Shown in pieces: positions 17,097 to 25,637 of a DNA stretch of 38,882 nucleotides. Source of the stretch: Candidatus Gastranaerophilales bacterium (GTDB taxonomy: Bacteria; Cyanobacteriota; Vampirovibrionia; Gastranaerophilales; Gastranaerophilaceae); assembly GCA_944324195.1 (NCBI GenBank), contig CALUVJ010000008.1, forward strand, positions 1 to 38,882, given 5' to 3'. The notes beneath the pieces were generated by a model that was not told where the DNA came from, ran no database searches, and saw only the letters and a program-made list of their open reading frames with translations. Position numbers and translations under genes: made by a program. Each line of letters starts with the position of its first letter. Positions within the stretch are counted from its first letter, which is position 1.

Positions 17097-17239
17097 AAAG
17101 TTTGAGCGATGAGGATTCTTTATTATATTAAACTCATTCACTCGACGTTTCATTAAACTTTTTTCTAATGTAGAGCTTAGGTAAATTGTATTGTTCATTT
17201 TTCAAGAAAAATTTTTATCTTGATACCGAACATACAAAC

Positions 17240-17400
17240 AGAAAGCTCCTTTCGGAAGAGAGACAAAAGGAGCAAGGCTAATTATTATGAAGAAAAGATT
17301 TTGGAAATTTTTTTTTAAGAAGTAAGTCGAACACACACACATAATGCCTAATCAATTTTTCGTCGAAATCCGACAATCGCACAAGCTGTCTCCGACTTAC
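17240..17400 (-). ncRNA. Candidate structured small RNA between uvrB and the radical SAM gene
   Basis: The 17052-17535 gap has no convincing protein gene. On the minus strand a promoter TTAAGA (17435-17430), N17, TAAAAT (17412-17407) would start transcription at 17400. The first 8 nt of that RNA (GUAAGUCG) pair perfectly with CGACUUAC at 17329-17322, closing a ~63-nt internal domain that contains alternative small stems (GACA/UGUC, GUCG/CGAC). About 50 nt further on, an 8-bp hairpin (GCTCCTTT at 17273-17266 with AAAGGAGC at 17252-17245, minus-strand order) is followed by a U-rich run, a plausible terminator. The whole would be ~160 nt. It could also be a 5' regulatory leader for the radical SAM gene. 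I do not recognise a known RNA family. Confidence 0.4.
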
Positions 17401-17501
17401 ATATATATTTTAGCATTATATTCATGCTTTCTTAATCTACTAAAGTACTAGTCCATTCGGATTATTTAAGCAGTATATATTTCATATACAACCGCAAATA
17501 A

Positions 17502-17529
17502 TTGACCCTCTGCACTTAGAGTGTATAAT
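17502..17529 (+). promoter_or_regulatory. uvrB promoter TTGACC-N16-TATAAT, leaderless start
   Basis: TTGACC (17502-17507) and TATAAT (17524-17529) are spaced 16 nt apart. The uvrB ATG at 17536 follows the -10 by exactly 6 nt, so the mRNA would begin at the start codon. No SOS/LexA-like palindrome is obvious near it. Confidence 0.7.
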
Positions 17530-17535
17530 CATGGT

Positions 17536-19518
17536 ATGGAAAGAAAATTTGAACTTGTGTCGAAATATAAACCGGCAGGGGATCAGCCGAAAGCAATACA
17601 GGAACTTGTGGAAGGTTTAAAGGCGGGAGATGATACGCAGACGCTTCTGGGTATTACAGGTTCCGGCAAAACTTTTACCATTGCAAATGTCATAGAGCAG
17701 ATACAGAAGCCTACGCTTATTATTGCTCATAACAAAACTCTTGCCGCGCAGCTTTATAATGAGTTCAAAGAGCTTTTTCCAAATAATGCGGTTGAATATT
17801 TTATAAGTTATTACGATTATTATCAGCCGGAGGCTTATATTCCGAGAACGGATACTTATATAGAAAAATCCGCAAGCATTAATGAAGAAATTGACCGTTT
17901 AAGGCACAATACAACAAGAAGTTTGTATGAAAGAAATGATGTAATAATTGTAGCTTCAGTAAGCTGTATTTACGGTTTGGGGCTGCCGGAAAGTTATTTC
18001 AAGGGTACAATAAAAGTAAGCGTCGGGGATACTTTAGACAGAGCGGATTTAATTAAACACCTTGTTATGACTCAATATACGAGAAATGACCTTGTTCTTG
18101 AACGTTCAACTTTCCGCGCAAGGGGTGATATTTTAGAGATCATGCCTGCGTATGAAAAAATTATTACAAGGATTTATTTCTTCGGTGATGAAATTGAAAA
18201 AATTGTAAGGATTGATAATTTAACCGGTGAAATTATAGAAGCGCCGGAGAGTGTAATTATTTATCCTGCGGTTCATTATATTGCCTATGATGAAAATGAA
18301 GATGAAACAATTTCCATGATAAGAACGGAATTGAAAAACAGGGTTGCAGAGCTTGAAAGCCAGAATAAAATTCTAGAATCACAAAGACTCCAGCAGAGAG
18401 TAAAATACGATATTGAGATGATAAAAGAAATGGGATATTGTTCGGGAATTGAGAATTATTCCAGAATAATTGAACGCCGCCCTGTGGGCTCCGCTCCTGC
18501 AACTCTTCTGGATTATTTCCGCGGTGATTTTCTGACAGTAATTGACGAATCTCACGTTACAATTCCGCAGCTTAACGGTATGTATCACGGCGATGCTTCA
18601 AGAAAAAATACTCTTGTAGAATTCGGATTCAGACTTCCGTGTGCTAAGGACAACAGGCCGCTAAAGAGTGACGAATTTTTTGCAAAAGTCGGGCAAAAAA
18701 TATACATTTCCGCAACACCGGGTGAATTTGAGAGAAAAACTTCCCAGCAGTTGGTAGAACAAATTATCCGCCCGACAGGGCTTGTTGATCCGAAAATCAG
18801 CGTAAGACCGATTGAGTCCCAGATACCTGATTTGAAGGTTGAAATAGAAAAGAGGGCTAAGAAAGAAGAACGCGTTCTTATAACCACTCTAACGAAGAAA
18901 ATGGCTGAGGATTTGTGCGACTTTTTCCTGCAGGAAGGTATCCGCGTAAGATATTTGCACAGCGGAATTAAATCAATTGAGCGTGTTGAAATTTTGAGAG
19001 ATTTAAGACTTGGAGAATTTGATGTTCTGATTGGTGTAAACCTCTTAAGAGAAGGGCTCGATATTCCGGAAGTTTCTCTTGTTGCTATTATGGATGCGGA
19101 TAAAGAGGGTTTTTTGAGGTCGGATACAAGCTTAATCCAGACAATCGGGCGTGCTGCGCGTAATGCATGCGGCGAAGTTATTATGTATGCGGATAAAATC
19201 ACTGATTCTATGCAGAGAGCAATAGATGAGACAAACAGAAGGCGTGAAATTCAGCTTGCTTATAACAAAAAGTACGGTATTATTCCGCAGACAATTAAGA
19301 AACCTATTGAAAATAACCTGCTTTCACTTGTTGCAAGTTATAGAGACCTGGAAGATATTGTAGCCGAAGAAATGGTTGACTTAGGAATCGAAAAGAAAGA
19401 CTTGCCGAAACTTATTACCAAACTCGAAAAAGATATGCATAAAGCTGCAAAAATTCTTGATTTTGAGAGAGCTGCGGAAATCAGAGACCAGTTAAAGAAA
19501 CTAAGAGAAATGGTATAA
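17536..19518 (+). CDS. uvrB: Excinuclease ABC subunit B (UvrB)
   Basis: A 660-residue DNA-damage recognition and loading subunit of the UvrABC nucleotide excision repair complex. Walker A GSGKT is at 42-46 ('[16 protein letters not shown]'), the beta-hairpin '[12 protein letters not shown]' near 93-104 inserts between DNA strands, Walker B/helicase motif II DESH is at 337-340, and the C-terminal UVR helix ('[20 protein letters not shown]') that binds UvrC is present. I use the ATG at 17536; an in-frame GTG at 17521 would lie within the promoter. The gene converges on the glycosylase gene with a 3-nt gap. Confidence 0.98.
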   Translation: MERKFELVSKYKPAGDQPKAIQELVEGLKAGDDTQTLLGITGSGKTFTIANVIEQIQKPTLIIAHNKTLAAQLYNEFKELFPNNAVEYFISYYDYYQPEAYIPRTDTYIEKSASINEEIDRLRHNTTRSLYERNDVIIVASVSCIYGLGLPESYFKGTIKVSVGDTLDRADLIKHLVMTQYTRNDLVLERSTFRARGDILEIMPAYEKIITRIYFFGDEIEKIVRIDNLTGEIIEAPESVIIYPAVHYIAYDENEDETISMIRTELKNRVAELESQNKILESQRLQQRVKYDIEMIKEMGYCSGIENYSRIIERRPVGSAPATLLDYFRGDFLTVIDESHVTIPQLNGMYHGDASRKNTLVEFGFRLPCAKDNRPLKSDEFFAKVGQKIYISATPGEFERKTSQQLVEQIIRPTGLVDPKISVRPIESQIPDLKVEIEKRAKKEERVLITTLTKKMAEDLCDFFLQEGIRVRYLHSGIKSIERVEILRDLRLGEFDVLIGVNLLREGLDIPEVSLVAIMDADKEGFLRSDTSLIQTIGRAARNACGEVIMYADKITDSMQRAIDETNRRREIQLAYNKKYGIIPQTIKKPIENNLLSLVASYRDLEDIVAEEMVDLGIEKKDLPKLITKLEKDMHKAAKILDFERAAEIRDQLKKLREMV

Positions 19519-19521
19519 GTA

Positions 19522-20055
19522 TTAAGAGACCCATTTGTTATCCTTGATATAAAATCTCCACGGGTAATCAGTATTTTGTTTTATGCCGATTCTTGGTGTG
19601 GTAACTATTTCAAAGTCGGTTTTTTGCCCCTTTTCTATCCAGAGAGGAGATTTTTTTGATGTCAAATCTGTGCCGTTAAGTTCTTTTGTGATATCAAGAG
19701 CTTTGCATAATCTTGCGGGACCGTTTGTTTTTGCATTATAATTTAACGGCTCGACGGCTCTGATTAGAACGGCACAGCCCCGTCCCTGTTTTTCCGTCAC
19801 AACATTTACGCAGTAATGCATTCCGTAAATAAAATAAACGTAAGCAAGCCCGCCTTTTTCATACATAACTTTGCATCTCGGTGTGATTCCTCTGTGCGCA
19901 TGACAGGCTGCATCTTCCTGAATATAAGCTTCAGTCTCTACAATAATACTTTTATAGATTTTGCCCTCAAGCTCTCTGCACAACACACAGCCAAGAAGTT
20001 TTTGCGCAACTTCTATTGTGTCTTTCAGATAAAAACTTTTACTTAGTAAAACCAT
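19522..20055 (-). CDS. mpg: Alkyladenine DNA glycosylase (AAG/MPG family)
   Basis: A 177-residue protein of the AAG/MPG fold, which removes 3-methyladenine, hypoxanthine and other modified purines. The catalytic Glu is in 'VETEAYIQEDAACHA' (E42) and the nucleotide-flipping region 'YFIYGMHYCVNVV' follows; 'AVLIRAVEP' and 'NGPARLCKALDI' are also typical of the family. It is unrelated in fold to Tag at 6908. The start ATG lacks a ribosome site, but an extended -10 (TGTTAATTT, ending at 20062) lies 6 nt upstream, suggesting a leaderless mRNA. It sits tail-to-tail with uvrB. Confidence 0.95.
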   Translation of the reverse strand: MVLLSKSFYLKDTIEVAQKLLGCVLCRELEGKIYKSIIVETEAYIQEDAACHAHRGITPRCKVMYEKGGLAYVYFIYGMHYCVNVVTEKQGRGCAVLIRAVEPLNYNAKTNGPARLCKALDITKELNGTDLTSKKSPLWIEKGQKTDFEIVTTPRIGIKQNTDYPWRFYIKDNKWVS

Positions 20056-20101
20056 ATTGATAAATTAACACAAATTATTAATTTTATGCTAATCTTTTAT
20101 T

Positions 20102-20971
20102 ATGAAGAAATGTGCTTTATTAATTTTATTGTTATTAATTATACAAAATATTGTGTCCGCAAGACCAACGGTTTTTAATGAGGACGGGAAATTCGGCTTG
20201 AAAGATGAAGCAGGTAAAGTTATAGTCGATGCACAGTACAAAAAGCTTATTCGTCTGGGCGAGAGCGGCTGGATTATTCAAGACGGCTCAAAATTCGGGA
20301 TAATGAACGACAGCGGACAAGTTATGGTAGAGCCAAAGTATAACAGGGCAGAAAGAGTGCTTGGCAAATTTGCAAAACTTACTCGCGGCAGCAGGTGCGG
20401 ATTGTTTGATGAAAAAGGGTTTGAAGTACTTCCGCCGGTATATTCGTCTATCGATTTACTCTTTGGCGGCATGTTCTTAACTTGCAAAGATTATAAGTAT
20501 GGCGTAACTGATATAAACGGGCAGCTTATTTTGGAAAATCGTTTTGATGATATTTATATGCCAAAACCAAATGTAATGGTAATAGTTTATAATGGGCAAC
20601 CGTATCAGATAGAGGGAATACAAGGCGATGAACTAACTCTTCCTTCAAACTTGTATTCTTTGAAGGATGATTCTAATTTCACAATTACGGAACTTGTAAC
20701 AAAACCGGGTGTTACTACCGGTTATTATAGCGTTACGGCTACAAATTATTTGTTGAAGATTTTCTCTTCAATCTCTCCGGCTTATGAAGATACTATTGAT
20801 GAGTTAATGTTTTTGCAGGGTGCGGATGCTGCCGGAGTTATTATGAAATTTTCCTGGCTTCCGAAATTTCCGTTTGTGTATGCAAAACATTACTATCAGA
20901 ATTTAGTAGCTCCGAATAACGGCCCTTTGAGCGGTGTAAAAACTAATCTAAAAAAACAGCTCAGCGAATGA
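20102..20971 (+). CDS. Secreted WG-repeat protein
   Basis: A 289-residue protein with a signal peptide (residues 1-20, hydrophobic core LLILLLLIIQNIV, ending VSA). Residues ~22-175 contain about four WG (KWG) repeats: 'GKFGLKDEAGKVIVDAQY', 'SKFGIMNDSGQVMVEPKY', 'SRCGLFDEKGFEVLPPVY' and 'YKYGVTDINGQLILENRF'. The C-terminal ~110 residues are not repeat-like and are unrecognised. WG-repeat proteins are often envelope-associated scaffolds of unknown function. No Shine-Dalgarno sequence precedes the ATG; a weak -10 (TAATCT, 6 nt upstream) may make it leaderless. Confidence 0.82.
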   Translation: MKKCALLILLLLIIQNIVSARPTVFNEDGKFGLKDEAGKVIVDAQYKKLIRLGESGWIIQDGSKFGIMNDSGQVMVEPKYNRAERVLGKFAKLTRGSRCGLFDEKGFEVLPPVYSSIDLLFGGMFLTCKDYKYGVTDINGQLILENRFDDIYMPKPNVMVIVYNGQPYQIEGIQGDELTLPSNLYSLKDDSNFTITELVTKPGVTTGYYSVTATNYLLKIFSSISPAYEDTIDELMFLQGADAAGVIMKFSWLPKFPFVYAKHYYQNLVAPNNGPLSGVKTNLKKQLSE

Positions 20972-20975
20972 GTTA

Positions 20976-21007
20976 AAGTGATTAGGTGACTAAGTGAATA
21001 AGTGACT
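20976..21007. repeat. Four tandem 8-bp units (AAGTGAXT-like)
   Basis: The units AAGTGATT, AGGTGACT, AAGTGAAT and AAGTGACT follow each other without gaps just after the WG-repeat gene. The next 50 bases hold a G-run/C-run stem (GGGGT ... ACCCC, about 21035-21060). The region may be an intergenic repeat; no promoter is evident in it. Confidence 0.5.
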
Positions 21008-21075
21008 AAGAATAGGTAATATTTGTAGTTGCAGGGGTAAGGGGAAAAATCCACCACCCCAAACACTCCCCCACG

Positions 21076-24000
21076 CTAGTCGCGAAGTTTTACGCCTGTA
21101 ACTTTAGAAATTCCTTTTTCTTTTTGGGTTACACCAATTGTTCTGTTAGCAGACTCTATCATCGGTTTTCTGTGGCTTACTACTATAAATTGCGTTGTAT
21201 CTGCTTGTGACTGTACAATATGTGCAAGTTTTTCCACATTTATACCGTCAAGACTTGCATCGACTTCGTCAAAAGCATAAAAAGGTGCAGGCATGTATTT
21301 TTGAATAGCAAAAACAAAAGACAAAGCGGTAAGGGCTTTCTCGCCGCCTGACATGCCGGCAAGACGCTGCTTTTTCTTATCTCTTGGCTGAGCTTCTATA
21401 TCAAGACCGCCTTCAAAAGGTTTCTCTTCATTTTCTAAAATCAATGTCCCTTCGCCATCTGAAAGTTTATGGAAAATGTCCTTAAAATTTTCATTAATTA
21501 CATTATATGTCTTAAGGAATGTTTCTTTCTTTAAATCCTCATACCCTTTCATCCGCTCTAAAATTTGTTCTCTTTCATGGCTGAGAGTTTCTATCTGGCT
21601 CTGTAAAAGCTGTTGTCGCGCTGATACTGTTTCAAAATCCTCCAAAGCTTTCATATTAACCGCACCAAGCTCATCCATTCTGCGCTGCAAACGCTGAATT
21701 CTTGATGTAATCTCATCAATAGACATTTCTACCGGAGTTAAGTCATTTATATTTACTCCGGATTCTTCCAGAATATTTTTTGTTTCTTCCAGCTGCGGTT
21801 CCAGCTCTCTTCTGCGAGCTTTAAATGATTCAATCTGCTCCGCTATTTTTTCTATATCATTAGCTTTTATATTTTTCTTGGTCTCTACATCTACAAGATC
21901 ATTGTTAATTTCATCTCTTTGTTTTAAAAGCTCGCCTAATTTCTCTGTAATTTCTTTAATTTGGACTTCCAAAAGTTCCAATTGTTCATTCAAGCCTTTA
22001 ATTTCTTCTTTAAACTTTGATTTATCTAATTCCAACTCACAATTTGATTTTTCAGAACGGTCGATTGTTTCATTCAGAGTAATAATTGTTGTATTTTTTA
22101 TAAAGTCAATTGTTTGATTCAAACCTTCTATTTCGTGATTGGTATCGGCCATATTTTTTTCATAACGTTTTATTTCAGCTTCAACACCGGCAGTTTTCTC
22201 TTTTAAGTCCTTTAAATCTGCATCATTCATAAGTTTTTCAACTTCCGAAATCGAGGTTTGAATATCTGTCATTTTTTCGGAAATCACAATATGTTCTTCT
22301 TCAATTTTATCCAAGGCTTTTTCCAAAGATGAAATTTCCGGTCCGGTTACTTTTATAAAATTCTGCCTTTCTTCAATATTTTGTTGAGTGTTTGCAAAAT
22401 TTGTCTCCAGACTTGTCAGTTCTAACTTTGCTTTGTTAAATTCTGTCATAGAAGAAGAATGTCTGCTTCGAACATCTTCCATTTTTGCTTCCAGAGAAGA
22501 GCGTTTTGAAACCAGAGCGGTATATTTTGATTCCATTTCTTTCAGTCGTGCTCTGTAAGTATCGATCTCACTGTCTGAATTTTGAGAGAATTTAAGCCCT
22601 GCTTTTCTGACAGAACCTCCTGTTATAGAGCCGGATTTTTCAAACAAGTCTCCTGACAAAGTAACCATCCGGTATTTGCCAATTAATTTGTTAGCAGCTG
22701 CTCTGTCCTCTACTACAAGAGTATTTCCGACCGCATAATAAAATGCATCCAGATATTTGTCGTCAAAATCTATCAAATTAATCGCATAGTCAATGACACC
22801 TTTGTCTTTAGGAAGATTTAAACTTTTCGGACATCGTACGATTTTGTTAAGCGGAATAAATGTAGCCCTTCCTGCATTTGCAGATTTAAGAAATTCTATA
22901 CAAGTTGAAGCTGTATGTTCATCATCTACTACTATATGCGACATTCTGCCGCCGACCGCGATTTCCATTGCCGTAGCAAATTCTTCATCAACGCGTCCTA
23001 ATTTCACAAGAGGTGCATGAACACCTTGTATATTAGCCTTAATAATAGTATCTACGGCTCTGTCAAGATTGGCTTCTTCGTTTACCTGCTTTACGGCTTC
23101 CAAATGATATATTTTTTTTCGTGCAGCCTGAAGGTCATAGTCCAGGTCCATGATTTCATTTTTTGTTTTATCATATTCATCCAATGTGTTCTTAAGAATC
23201 ATTTTAAAATCTTCAAGTTCACGACCTAATTGCTCTATTAATAATTCTTTTGAAGCCTTTGTTTCCGAATAATTTTCTTTAAAAATTTCCAATTCTTTAA
23301 GCTTTTCTCCGGCATCTTCCAGAGCTTTTTTCTTAGAAGATAAATCCGCTTCCATAGGAGCCTGCTTTTGTATCAATTTTGTTTCTTTATCCTGCAGTTC
23401 TTCTAATTCTTTTCTTAAAGCATTACGCTTTTCGATATGTTTTTCGGCAGTTTCATTCAAGCCGGACATTTCTTCATATATTTTGCTTAAGACCGCCTTC
23501 TGTTCATCAATATTTTTTTCAATTCCCTTAATTTCGTCCCGTTTGAGAGAAATCTTAAGTTCTGAATCTTTAATCTTTTCCTTTTGAACTTCTATTCCGT
23601 TTTTAGAGTTTTCAATAGTTTTGAGATTATCCTGAATTTGTTTGTCCGCATAAGCAATTGACGAATTCTTTCTGGAAATGGAACCTTTAATTTCTTCCGC
23701 TTTTTGTTTTAATTCCAGTTGGTGTCCTTCGCCTTTTTCGGTAATAATCTTGGAAATTTCATCATACTGTTCTTTTATAATTTTTAAACGCTCTTCTAAA
23801 TCTTTTGACTTTACCTCTTCTTCTTTTTTCTTTTTGGTAAATTCCAGAATATTTTCGTGCGTTTTCTCCAAACTTTTTCTTAAATCAAAGAATTTTACGG
23901 TATTAATTTGACTTTCAAGTCCGTTTTTCTCGTCCTTTAGCTTTTGATATTTTAAAGCAACTTCTTTTTCCGCATTCAACTTTTCAAGTTGTCCATTAAC

Positions 24001-24570
24001 TTCATTCAAAACTAAAGTTGAATTAACAACACGTTTTTCAACGGTATCCAATTCGTTTGTAGCCTGTTCTATACGCCTGTCAAAATCAGCAATACCTGCT
24101 ATTTCATCGATAATTTTACGGCGCTCGCCCGGAGTACAATTAGTAATACTCATCACATCGCCTTGCATCATAACGTTATAACTATTAGGAGTTATATTAT
24201 ATTTTTCTAATTTTGCAAGAACATCTGTATGAGTTGTAATCTTATCATCTATATAATAAATACTGTTAAACCCCTGAGAGGATTTTCTGATACGTCTTGC
24301 AACAGAGAAGTCGCCTTCACCGGTATCCCCAAAAGTAACTTTTACATAAGCTTCATTTCTTTTGTTATAAGTTGATATCAGGTGAAAAAGTTTTTCTGCA
24401 CGCAAACTTCTGTTTGTAGACAATCCGAGTGCAAACAGAATACTGTCAATTATATTACTTTTCCCAGAACCGTTAGGCCCTGAAATCGTAGTAAAACCTT
24501 GCAGCATAGGTATTTCGACCTTGTTTGCAAACGACTTAAAGTTGTCGACCTCAAGTTGTTTTATGTACAT
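21076..24570 (-). CDS. smc: Chromosome segregation protein SMC
   Basis: A 1164-residue SMC ATPase that organises and segregates the chromosome with ScpA/ScpB (not in the window). Walker A GPNGSGKS is at 31-38, two long coiled coils (~165-500 and ~665-1010) flank the hinge (~510-640, 'GVHAPLVKLG' to 'GSITGGSVRKAG'), and the C-terminal head holds the signature 'MSGGEKALTAL' (~1073) and Walker B 'FYAFDEVDASLD' (~1097). The length is full. A ribosome site (GGGGAAAGGG) precedes the ATG. It appears monocistronic. Confidence 0.97.
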   Translation of the reverse strand: MYIKQLEVDNFKSFANKVEIPMLQGFTTISGPNGSGKSNIIDSILFALGLSTNRSLRAEKLFHLISTYNKRNEAYVKVTFGDTGEGDFSVARRIRKSSQGFNSIYYIDDKITTHTDVLAKLEKYNITPNSYNVMMQGDVMSITNCTPGERRKIIDEIAGIADFDRRIEQATNELDTVEKRVVNSTLVLNEVNGQLEKLNAEKEVALKYQKLKDEKNGLESQINTVKFFDLRKSLEKTHENILEFTKKKKEEEVKSKDLEERLKIIKEQYDEISKIITEKGEGHQLELKQKAEEIKGSISRKNSSIAYADKQIQDNLKTIENSKNGIEVQKEKIKDSELKISLKRDEIKGIEKNIDEQKAVLSKIYEEMSGLNETAEKHIEKRNALRKELEELQDKETKLIQKQAPMEADLSSKKKALEDAGEKLKELEIFKENYSETKASKELLIEQLGRELEDFKMILKNTLDEYDKTKNEIMDLDYDLQAARKKIYHLEAVKQVNEEANLDRAVDTIIKANIQGVHAPLVKLGRVDEEFATAMEIAVGGRMSHIVVDDEHTASTCIEFLKSANAGRATFIPLNKIVRCPKSLNLPKDKGVIDYAINLIDFDDKYLDAFYYAVGNTLVVEDRAAANKLIGKYRMVTLSGDLFEKSGSITGGSVRKAGLKFSQNSDSEIDTYRARLKEMESKYTALVSKRSSLEAKMEDVRSRHSSSMTEFNKAKLELTSLETNFANTQQNIEERQNFIKVTGPEISSLEKALDKIEEEHIVISEKMTDIQTSISEVEKLMNDADLKDLKEKTAGVEAEIKRYEKNMADTNHEIEGLNQTIDFIKNTTIITLNETIDRSEKSNCELELDKSKFKEEIKGLNEQLELLEVQIKEITEKLGELLKQRDEINNDLVDVETKKNIKANDIEKIAEQIESFKARRRELEPQLEETKNILEESGVNINDLTPVEMSIDEITSRIQRLQRRMDELGAVNMKALEDFETVSARQQLLQSQIETLSHEREQILERMKGYEDLKKETFLKTYNVINENFKDIFHKLSDGEGTLILENEEKPFEGGLDIEAQPRDKKKQRLAGMSGGEKALTALSFVFAIQKYMPAPFYAFDEVDASLDGINVEKLAHIVQSQADTTQFIVVSHRKPMIESANRTIGVTQKEKGISKVTGVKLRD

Positions 24571-24654
24571 TAAACCCTTTCCCCGTAAGACGCCTGTCTG
24601 TTGTACAGGATAAAAATTCGTACAAACTTACCGAATTTACTCCTGTATATATTA

Positions 24655-24684
24655 AGGTTACTACAGAATAAGGAGTTGTGTCAA
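24655..24684 (-). promoter_or_regulatory. Putative smc promoter TTGACA-N18-TAACCT
   Basis: On the minus strand a perfect TTGACA (24684-24679) is followed after 18 nt by TAACCT (24660-24655), about 85 nt before the smc start. The -10 match is only fair. A CCTGT/ACAGG short stem lies in the leader (about 24593-24609). Confidence 0.4.
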
Positions 24685-24703
24685 CAAAAACGTAAATACT
24701 GTC

Positions 24704-25570
24704 TTATCTTAAAAAATTTGTAAACAATCTTTTCATTTTACAAAACAGGCAGGAATCTTTTTCATGAATTTCTTTGATTTCCGCAATTTTATATGGCTCC
24801 GGCTGTATTGTTCTTTGGTACTTAACTTTTGGCATTCCAAAGAGCATTACATATACCGGTTTATAGCCGGACGGTATTTCAAGCATGTCACAAATTTCCG
24901 GAAAGAATTTTAAACACGCTTCGGCAAAACCGCACCAGCAGGTTCCTACACCGAGGTGCTGGGCATAAAGTTCAAAGTAACTGAGAGCAATTATCGGGTC
25001 TACAGTTGCACACGGAGCGGTGACGGAGGAGGATACAACAATCATATGCGGCGCATCTCTGAAAATCACATCTTCTCCGTTAATAAGTGCATTTTTATAT
25101 CGTGAAAACTTGTCCAATAAAGGTGATATTACTTTGTATGAAAGAGTTTTTACAAGCAATTCGTTAACCCTTTTTCTGATAACATTCATTGCTGATTTTG
25201 TTTCTACAATTGAAAAATGCAGTGAATGCGCATTGCAACCTGTAGGAATATAAGGCAGCATTTCTTTCAATTTTTGCATATTCTCGGATGAAATCTCTTC
25301 TTCCTTATATTGCCTTACGCTGCGGCGGGACTTAATTAATCTCAAAATTTCATTATAATCAACCGGTTCTGAATTTTCAGGATTCTTACCATTAAAAGAC
25401 AATGCTCCGGTAGGACAAATTGCCATGCAGTGCTGGCATGAAATACATCTGGACTCGTCTGCCATCTCCGGGTAATTTTCCTTATCAAAAGCTATACAAC
25501 CTGACAAGCAATCACTTATACACAATCCGCAGCGGACACACTTTTCTTTATCAATTGATATTGTTTTCAT
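24704..25570 (-). CDS. Ferredoxin-nitroreductase fusion protein
   Basis: A 288-residue protein. The start at 25570 has AGGAG 7 nt upstream, and the frame's earlier ATG does not. Residues 1-60 carry two 4Fe-4S sites: C11, C14, C17, C21 and C42, C45, C48, C52 (the second with the usual CP). Residues ~75-280 are an FMN-binding nitroreductase domain ('LIKSRRSVRQY', 'GCNAHSLHFSIVE', 'GVGTCWCGFAEAC'). The tail adds 'SCLFCKM'. Such fusions pass electrons from the clusters to FMN; the substrate is unknown. It is divergent from the ArsP_2-like permease and separated by 67 nt. Confidence 0.9.
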   Translation of the reverse strand: MKTISIDKEKCVRCGLCISDCLSGCIAFDKENYPEMADESRCISCQHCMAICPTGALSFNGKNPENSEPVDYNEILRLIKSRRSVRQYKEEEISSENMQKLKEMLPYIPTGCNAHSLHFSIVETKSAMNVIRKRVNELLVKTLSYKVISPLLDKFSRYKNALINGEDVIFRDAPHMIVVSSSVTAPCATVDPIIALSYFELYAQHLGVGTCWCGFAEACLKFFPEICDMLEIPSGYKPVYVMLFGMPKVKYQRTIQPEPYKIAEIKEIHEKDSCLFCKMKRLFTNFLR

Positions 25571-25602
25571 ATAAAATCTCCTGTTGTTTGGCGGCTCTAA
25601 CA

Positions 25603-25631
25603 TTGACTAATTCATCATTTTGGTGTTTAAT
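25603..25631 (+). promoter_or_regulatory. Promoter TTGACT-N17-TTTAAT with leaderless start
   Basis: TTGACT (25603-25608) and TTTAAT (25626-25631) are 17 nt apart. The ATG at 25638 follows after exactly 6 nt, so the permease mRNA would begin at its start codon. The promoter lies in the divergent gap shared with the ferredoxin-nitroreductase gene. Confidence 0.65.
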
Positions 25632-25637
25632 TACATT

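Noticed and set aside
17052..17198. 49-codon N-terminal extension of the radical SAM frame
   Set aside because: It contains a perfect hairpin, lacks a ribosome site, and the promoter element at 17058-17066 lies inside it; the domain starts at the ATG at 17051.
17287..17325. 12-codon plus-strand ORF MKKRFWKFFFKK near the radical SAM gene, tempting as a RiPP precursor
   Set aside because: Too short for a leader plus core, ribosome site 13-14 nt away, and it overlaps the region that reads better as a minus-strand structured RNA. Kept only as a note under the radical SAM finding.
18585..19202. 205-codon antisense ORF inside uvrB
   Set aside because: Fully opposite a clear uvrB coding region; Ser-rich shadow typical of antisense to conserved coding sequence.
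21030..21065. G-run/C-run stem downstream of smc considered as a terminator
   Set aside because: Stem is only about 5 bp with an irregular loop and no T-tract on either strand.
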